Shown here: piece after piece, positions 5,290-8,304 of the stretch
How the letters are laid out: each line of letters starts with the position of its first letter
Numbering within the stretch: the stretch's first letter is position 1
Assembly: GCA_036516995.1 (NCBI GenBank)
Contig: DATDYW010000025.1
Span: 1 to 8,304, forward strand
Source of the DNA: DATDYW01 sp036516995
GTDB lineage: Bacteria > Patescibacteriota > Minisyncoccia > Phycocordibacterales > JAACPR01
Reading direction: 5' to 3'
DNA length: 8,304 bases
Notes under the pieces: generated by a model
Seen by the model: only the letters and a program-made list of their open reading frames with translations
What the model was told of the DNA's origin: nothing
Database searches by the model: none
Translations under genes and position numbers: made by a program

Positions 5290-5318
5290 AAAAAAGAAAA
5301 GCCACCCGCCGTCGGGTG
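5290..5318 (-). terminator. Minus-strand intrinsic terminator
   Basis: CACCCG (5303-5308) and CGGGTG (5313-5318) pair around CCGT. On the minus strand the stem is followed by GGCTTTTCTTTTTT, a good U-tract; on the plus strand there is none. So a minus-strand transcript from the right is expected to end here, yet no established minus-strand gene lies directly upstream. Confidence 0.7.
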
Positions 5319-5338
5319 ACCGGTTGCCGCGGCGCAGG

Positions 5339-5452
5339 CTACTGCGTCTGGGCCTTTGCCAGCAGCGCAAGTGGGTTTACGATATGTGGGCGTCGACGCG
5401 CTGCCACGGAGCCGCCTAAGACGAAACAAACTAACAGAACCCCTTGAACCAC
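5339..5452 (-). CDS. Candidate 37-residue membrane peptide (weak)
   Basis: From GTG 5452 to TAG 5339-5341 on the minus strand: a short hydrophobic stretch (VQGVLLVCFVLGGSVAA), a basic RRRPH segment and the tail VNPLALLAKAQTQ. Its stop lies 20 bases before the minus-strand terminator at 5290-5318, which is the main support. Against it: no clear -10 at leaderless spacing, and its start overlaps the TTG start of the divergent small membrane protein by 9 bases. It may instead be a chance frame within an antisense RNA. Confidence 0.22.
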   Translation of the reverse strand: MVQGVLLVCFVLGGSVAARRRPHIVNPLALLAKAQTQ

Positions 5453-5635
5453 AAGTCGTACGCCTCGCTCTCCGGCCTGCTCTTCCTCGCCATCGCCGCT
5501 CTCCACCTGACCCGCATCGTCTACGGCTGGGAGGCCACCCTCAACGGCTACTCGATGCCCAACTGGGCGAGCTGGCTCGGCGTGATTGTCGCCGGCTGCC
5601 TGGCCTACCACGGCCTGAAGCTCGCAAAGAACTAG
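5444..5635 (+). CDS. Small two-helix membrane protein, 63 residues
   Basis: TTG 5444 to TAG 5633-5635. Two hydrophobic helices (about 8-26, SGLLFLAIAALHLTRIVYGW, and 42-58, ASWLGVIVAGCLAYHGLKL) flank a short polar turn with NGYSMPNW. I recall a widespread family of about 60-75 residues with the same order: K-x-Y-x-x-LSGLLF, HLxR, GW, PxWxSW and a Gly-rich second helix; function unknown. No ATG exists before the first helix, so TTG is the likely start. A poor -10-like TAACAG (5432-5437) ends 6 bases before it. A perfect terminator follows, making it a single-gene unit. Confidence 0.75.
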   Translation: MNHKSYASLSGLLFLAIAALHLTRIVYGWEATLNGYSMPNWASWLGVIVAGCLAYHGLKLAKN

Positions 5636-5661
5636 CCCTCTTTTTTAATCAGCCCGGCAAG

Positions 5662-5694
5662 GCGCCGCCCGATTTCGGGCGGCGCTTTCCCTTT
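5662..5694 (+). terminator. Strong intrinsic terminator
   Basis: GCGCCGCCCG (5662-5671) pairs perfectly with CGGGCGGCGC (5676-5685) around ATTT, followed by TTTCCCTTT. Confidence 0.9.
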
Positions 5695-5721
5695 GAGGCC
5701 CCGCCACACGCGCAATCGGGT

Positions 5722-5727
5722 TACAAT
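5722..5727 (+). promoter_or_regulatory. -10 box TACAAT for gene 5753-5983
   Basis: TACAAT (5 of 6), 25 bases before ATG 5753, giving a leader of roughly 18-20 bases that lacks a Shine-Dalgarno sequence. No -35 at normal spacing. Confidence 0.45.
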
Positions 5728-5752
5728 CTCTCACGAACCCAGAACCTAAAAA

Positions 5753-5983
5753 ATGATCTTCCTAATTTTTCTAATCACCGGTGTCGTTTACGCCTCGCTC
5801 TTCGAGTGGGTCCTGCACCGGTACGTGATGCACCGGCCGCTCGGCTGGCTACGTTTCCCTTACGAAAAGCACGCGCAGACGCACCACAGAATCTTCCGCG
5901 CCGGCAAGACCGTCAAGCTCAAGACCGTCGACCAGGCGACCGGCCCGTCGGTCCCCGATGTGCAGCCCCGGAAGACCTCGTGA
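5753..5983 (+). CDS. Half-length fatty-acid-hydroxylase-like membrane protein
   Basis: 76 residues. One N-terminal membrane helix (MIFLIFLITGVVYASLF) leads into two His clusters of the fatty acid hydroxylase superfamily: HRYVMH (H22, H27) and HAQTHH (H40, H44, H45), with FEWVLHR and THHRIF typical of small bacterial members. Full members are about 150-250 residues, with further helices and a third HxxHH-type cluster that completes the di-iron site; those are missing. After residue 55 the sequence turns into an unrelated polar tail (SVPDVQPRKTS) that keeps the local codon bias. The remainder is not found in another frame before the terminator that starts 8 bases after the stop. It is either a decayed gene or a minimal protein that needs a partner; hydroxylase activity on its own is unlikely. 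Confidence 0.75.
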   Translation: MIFLIFLITGVVYASLFEWVLHRYVMHRPLGWLRFPYEKHAQTHHRIFRAGKTVKLKTVDQATGPSVPDVQPRKTS

Positions 5984-5990
5984 TTCTCTG

Positions 5991-6016
5991 GCCGCGCACC
6001 TCGTTGCGCGGCTTTT
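5991..6016 (+). terminator. Intrinsic terminator after gene 5753-5983
   Basis: GCCGCGCA (5991-5998) pairs perfectly with TGCGCGGC (6005-6012), followed by TTTT. It begins 7 bases after the stop codon. Confidence 0.85.
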
Positions 6017-6063
6017 CCGTTCAGCTCTTCCCACCTAAAAGCTTTTCCTTCTCTGGCCCGCAC

Positions 6064-6091
6064 TTGACAGAGTTTGACTTTCGAGTATAAT
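6064..6091 (+). promoter_or_regulatory. Consensus sigma-70-type promoter
   Basis: TTGACA at 6064-6069 (6 of 6), a 16-base spacer, and TATAAT at 6086-6091 (6 of 6). It is by far the strongest promoter in the window. Transcription should start near 6098, about 97 bases before ATG 6195, unlike the leaderless genes around it. Confidence 0.85.
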
Positions 6092-6101
6092 GTCCAAGTA
6101 A

Positions 6102-6153
6102 GACGATTCTTGAAAATCGTCGCGACGCCCAGGGAACCCCCGGGCGATTTTTT
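6102..6153 (+). promoter_or_regulatory. Leader hairpin plus intrinsic terminator (attenuator or small RNA)
   Basis: Two structures follow the promoter. GACGATT (6102-6108) pairs with AATCGTC (6115-6121) around CTTGAA. Then CGCCC (6126-6130) pairs with GGGCG (6142-6146), with possible further pairs inside the loop, and is followed by A and six T (6148-6153). The AAAATCG segment in hairpin 1 is also complementary to the CGATTTT end of the terminator, so two folds compete. This would give either a small RNA of about 56 bases or a conditional terminator for gene 6195-6878. No known riboswitch core is recognised. Confidence 0.6.
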
Positions 6154-6194
6154 AACCCCGAAGCGGCCCTACGGCGCCGCGACAAAAAATAATT

Positions 6195-6878
6195 ATGCAA
6201 ACCCAAATGCAACCAATAGCCACCGACTCCTCGGTGGTGCCCACGGTCCGTATCGCCGACTGGACCAACCCCCGCAGAATCATCATCCACAAGGATCGGG
6301 CTCTGCTGGAAATCGCTCGCACGAGCGATGACTGCCACCTCTGCGCCACCTGCCACAAACGGGCGAGCCGAGTTGAGGAGTTCCTCCGCGGCGGTTCCTA
6401 CGTCTGGCGCTGGGAGATATTCAACGAGGGCAAGTGGCTCTCGTTGGCACTGCCCGCCGGAGCCGACCCGGTGCGGTTCCTCGCCGATGCGACCGGCCTC
6501 ACCATCGATGGTATCGCGCCCGCAAAGGCGCAGCCTACCCGCGCCAGCGGCTCAACGGTCCTCGCCCCCGACGCGAAGGTGGGGAGGGTCAGCGTCAACG
6601 GCTGGCAGTACCGCCGCAGGGTGGCCGTCGAGCCCGGCCGCGTGCTCCTCGAAATCACCGTGGGCGAGCACAACCACTGCGCGACCTGCAACAGCCGGGT
6701 GAGGCACATCAGCGAGACGCTGGCCGGGAAGCCTGCTGCGCTGCACCGGTGGGAGTACGTCGGCAGCTACGGCAGCCGGTGGGTCTCGATTCCGAGGACG
6801 ACCGCCGCAGCCGACCCGCTCGACCTCCTGCGGCAGACGCTCGATGTCCGGCTCGCCGAGGTTCGGTGGAACGACTGA
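6195..6878 (+). CDS. Unrecognised protein of two tandem CATC-motif repeats
   Basis: 227 residues, with no signal peptide or membrane helix. Two copies of one domain are visible: about 28-107 and 140-224. Aligned landmarks are RALLEI (35-40) with RVLLEI (149-154); CHLCATCHKR (47-56) with HNHCATCNSR (159-168); WRWEIFNEGKWLSL (71-84) with HRWEYVGSYGSRWVSI (184-199); and DPVRFLADATGLTIDGI with DPLDLLRQTLDVRLAEV. The Cys pairs (C50/C53 and C162/C165), with C47, H48, H54, H159 and H161 nearby, could bind zinc or another metal, one site per repeat or shared. A polar Ala/Pro/Thr linker (108-130) joins the copies. I do not recognise the family. ATG 6195 is the only good start; it lies after the leader terminator, so expression may need antitermination. 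A strong terminator follows. Not a c-type cytochrome: no export signal, and only the first copy is CxxCH. Confidence 0.8.
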   Translation: MQTQMQPIATDSSVVPTVRIADWTNPRRIIIHKDRALLEIARTSDDCHLCATCHKRASRVEEFLRGGSYVWRWEIFNEGKWLSLALPAGADPVRFLADATGLTIDGIAPAKAQPTRASGSTVLAPDAKVGRVSVNGWQYRRRVAVEPGRVLLEITVGEHNHCATCNSRVRHISETLAGKPAALHRWEYVGSYGSRWVSIPRTTAAADPLDLLRQTLDVRLAEVRWND

Positions 6879-6904
6879 CGGCCCCCCGCTGCCACAGGCA
6901 GCAC

Positions 6905-6931
6905 GCTCGCCTCCCCAAGAGGCGAGCTTTT
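6905..6931 (+). terminator. Strong intrinsic terminator after gene 6195-6878
   Basis: GCTCGCCTC (6905-6913) and GAGGCGAGC (6919-6927) pair perfectly around CCCAA and are followed by TTTT. It also lies beyond the stop of the convergent epimerase gene, where its opposite side lacks a T-run. Confidence 0.9.
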
Positions 6932-6960
6932 CCGTGGGGCTTCAGGTATTTTCTTTTTAG

Positions 6961-7887
6961 CTACCGCCGCGAGCGGTAGAACTCAACCGTCTTCGCCAGA
7001 CCTTCCGGCACGGCAACCGTTGCCTCCCAGCCGAGCGCGCGTAGGCGCGAGGAGTCGAGCGCGCTGCGGCGGACGTCGCCAACCGCGGGCGGCCCGAATG
7101 TTTTGTTGATTGGCTTACCAATAGCCGCTTCCACCGCCGCAACGGTTTCCAGGATACTCGTCTCGATTCCTGTCGCCACGTTGAAAACGCCGTTGAGTCT
7201 TCGCTCGAACGCCAGCAAATTTGCGGCCGCAATATCTTCCACATAGACAAAATCTCGCGTCTGCTGCCCGTCGCCTAAAACGACTACCGGCTCACCTGCC
7301 AAGCCGCGGTGGAGGAGAACCGCCAGGAAGCCCGTGTGAGCACTGTACGCCTGGCGAGGTCCGTAGGCGTTGGCGTAGCGTAGGCAGGTGAGGTCGACGG
7401 GTGTTCCCTCAAGCAGCGTCGCGAGCTGTCGCTCCGCCTCGAGTTTAGTCTGTCCGTACGGAGAGGCAGGCTCGAGCACCGAATCCTCCGGCGTCGGCAG
7501 CTGCGCGTCGGCACCATACACGGCAGCGCTCGATGAGAAAATGAAACGGGTGGCGCCGCGTGCTAAGGCGAACCTGGCAACGTTTAGTGCACCGCCCGTA
7601 TTTACCGCTGCATAGCGCTCGGGCTCCGCGTAGGCTTCGCGAAGATTAATTTTGCCTGCGAGGTGAAAGACGGCATCAAATGGTAGGCCCGGCGCAACAG
7701 TAGCCAAGTCGTCACAGATGTCTGCCTTCACGAATCGGTTCGCCTCGAGAATTGCCTTCGGCACATTCTCGAGCGCACCCGTCGAAAGGTCATCTGCAAC
7801 CCAGACCTCGTGGCCGCGCGCGAGGCAGGCCTCGGCGACGTGGCTGCCGATGAATCCGGCGCCGCCGGTGATAAGAACGCGGGGCAT
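6961..7887 (-). CDS. NAD-dependent sugar epimerase/dehydratase (extended SDR, GalE-like)
   Basis: 308 residues, normal for the family. The N-terminal Rossmann fold binds NAD with GGAGFIGS (8-15) and the acidic turn ADD (31-33). HLAGKINLREAYAEP (75-89), FSSSAAVYG (117-125) with the catalytic Ser/Thr region, and YGQTK (144-148) with Y144 and K148 give the SDR catalytic triad. LRYANAYGPRQ (169-179) and TRDFVYVEDIA (210-220) are the sugar-binding landmarks of UDP-glucose 4-epimerases and related UDP-hexose epimerases or dehydratases. The exact sugar cannot be told from sequence; the product likely feeds cell-surface glycan. It starts 5 bases after the stop of the small membrane protein, so the two are one operon. 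GalE itself needs close homology, so no symbol is given. Confidence 0.93.
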   Translation of the reverse strand: MPRVLITGGAGFIGSHVAEACLARGHEVWVADDLSTGALENVPKAILEANRFVKADICDDLATVAPGLPFDAVFHLAGKINLREAYAEPERYAAVNTGGALNVARFALARGATRFIFSSSAAVYGADAQLPTPEDSVLEPASPYGQTKLEAERQLATLLEGTPVDLTCLRYANAYGPRQAYSAHTGFLAVLLHRGLAGEPVVVLGDGQQTRDFVYVEDIAAANLLAFERRLNGVFNVATGIETSILETVAAVEAAIGKPINKTFGPPAVGDVRRSALDSSRLRALGWEATVAVPEGLAKTVEFYRSRR

Positions 7888-7892
7888 ACCTG

Positions 7893-8141
7893 CTAGTAGG
7901 ACGGCTCGGTCGCCGCCTTGTTCTGCTCCTCAATGAGAACCTTAACGTCCTCGGCCTTCTGTATAGAGCCCGCGCCGCGCGGGTCGCCCTCGAGTCCCGT
8001 CTCCTTGCCGGGCGCCGGGGCGCTCTGCCGGCCGTAGGTGAACGCAAACCACAGCCCAATTACCAGAACGGCGAGGAGGAGGGAGAGGAGACCGATGTAG
8101 CCACCCTGGGAGGTGGATTTTCTTCGAAAGCTGGGGTTCAC
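7893..8141 (-). CDS. Small single-pass membrane protein, 82 residues
   Basis: GTG 8141 to TAG 7893-7895. A short basic N-terminus (FRRKST), one membrane helix (about 14-36, GYIGLLSLLLAVLVIGLWFA) and a polar Pro/Gly/Ala tail ending in a charged helix (QKAEDVKVLIEEQNKAA). The basic residues before the helix predict that the N-terminus is inside and the tail outside. I recall many short proteins of this layout in Parcubacteria genomes, with the same GGYIxLLS start and an AEDVKxxIEE-type tail; function unknown. The GTG start is fixed by a TACACT box 6 bases upstream. It is the first gene of the operon with the epimerase, which suggests an envelope link but does not prove one. Confidence 0.75.
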   Translation of the reverse strand: MNPSFRRKSTSQGGYIGLLSLLLAVLVIGLWFAFTYGRQSAPAPGKETGLEGDPRGAGSIQKAEDVKVLIEEQNKAATEPSY

Positions 8142-8147
8142 GCGGAG

Positions 8148-8153
8148 AGTGTA
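8148..8153 (-). promoter_or_regulatory. -10 box TACACT for the small membrane protein/epimerase operon
   Basis: On the minus strand TGCTACACT (an extended -10: TG, one base, hexamer) ends 6 bases before GTG 8141, giving a predicted leaderless start. Confidence 0.5.
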
Positions 8154-8159
8154 GCAGCC

Positions 8160-8187
8160 TTGTGGAGAAGAGACGGCGTGCTAGAAA
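8160..8187 (+). promoter_or_regulatory. Candidate promoter of the gene at 8196
   Basis: TTGTGG (8160-8165), 16-base spacer, TAGAAA (8182-8187) preceded by TGC as an extended -10. The ATG at 8196 begins 8 bases later. It is divergent from, and close to, the minus-strand promoter at 8148-8153. Confidence 0.4.
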
Positions 8188-8195
8188 TGTGGCAA

Positions 8196-8304
8196 ATGAG
8201 CACATCCTCACCCACAGCAGCCCCGCCCGAGCGAGCCTCCGGCATCACCTTCCGGCACTTCCGGAGCAACCAGTTCGTCCTCACCGTCACCGGCGAGGCG
8301 TCTC
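8196..8304 (+). CDS. Start of an unknown protein, 3' end cut off by the window
   Basis: ATG 8196 opens a frame to the window edge (36 codons seen): a Ser/Thr/Pro/Ala-rich start (MSTSSPTAAPPERASG) followed by beta-like sequence ITFRHFRSNQFVLTVTGEAS. Another ATG at 8187 in the same frame would add MWQ, but it overlaps the -10 box, so 8196 is preferred. Codon third positions are strongly G/C. Too little is present to assign a family. The F-x-L-T-V-T-G-E segment is loosely like the strand before the CATC motif in gene 6195-6878 (VLLEITVGE), but this may be chance. Confidence 0.55.
   Translation, partial: MSTSSPTAAPPERASGITFRHFRSNQFVLTVTGEAS

Noticed and set aside
6342..6359. CATCH in the first repeat of gene 6195-6878 as a c-type haem-binding CxxCH motif
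   Set aside because: The second repeat has CATCN at the same place, and the protein has no signal peptide or membrane anchor for export, so a metal or structural Cys pair is a better reading.

Overview
The window looks like a metagenomic fragment of a high-GC Patescibacteria/CPR bacterium (Parcubacteria-like). This is inferred from gene style, not from a marker gene: short genes, many orphan reading frames, a Met-rich SHOCT protein, a small single-pass membrane protein of the 'GGYIGLLS' type, standard TGA stops, and starts that sit 6-9 bases after a -10 box with no Shine-Dalgarno sequence (leaderless expression). There is no rRNA, complete tRNA, CRISPR array or transposase.

Layout. Bases 1-1640 are clearly lower in GC. 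They hold the end of an unknown gene, a two-gene operon (exported Met-rich SHOCT protein, then a DsrE-family sulfur-transfer protein), a cluster of inverted repeats, and the 3' end of a minus-strand gene that stops inside a terminator-like hairpin at 1619-1667. Bases 1640-1800 form a junction: the hairpin, a tRNA-3'-end-like sequence and a GC-rich stretch without genes. From about 1800 the DNA is GC-rich to the end.

The GC-rich part carries a GrpB-family protein (minus), an orphan 3' gene end (plus, 2412-2582), an unknown protein (minus), a DUF2585/UPF0314 membrane protein, an unknown Cys-containing protein, a membrane-anchored M15B D,D-carboxypeptidase, a 63-residue two-helix membrane protein, a half-length fatty-acid-hydroxylase-like protein, an unknown protein made of two repeats around a Cys-Ala-Thr-Cys motif, and a minus-strand operon of a small membrane protein plus an NAD-dependent sugar epimerase. 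A new plus-strand gene begins at 8196 and runs off the end.

How it works together. Most genes are single transcription units, each with its own -10 box and a strong hairpin terminator. Cell-envelope functions dominate (carboxypeptidase, epimerase, several small membrane proteins). The most unusual locus is 6064-6931: a near-consensus promoter, a leader with an intrinsic terminator before the gene (attenuator, riboregulator or separate small RNA), and an unrecognised tandem-repeat protein with possible metal ligands.
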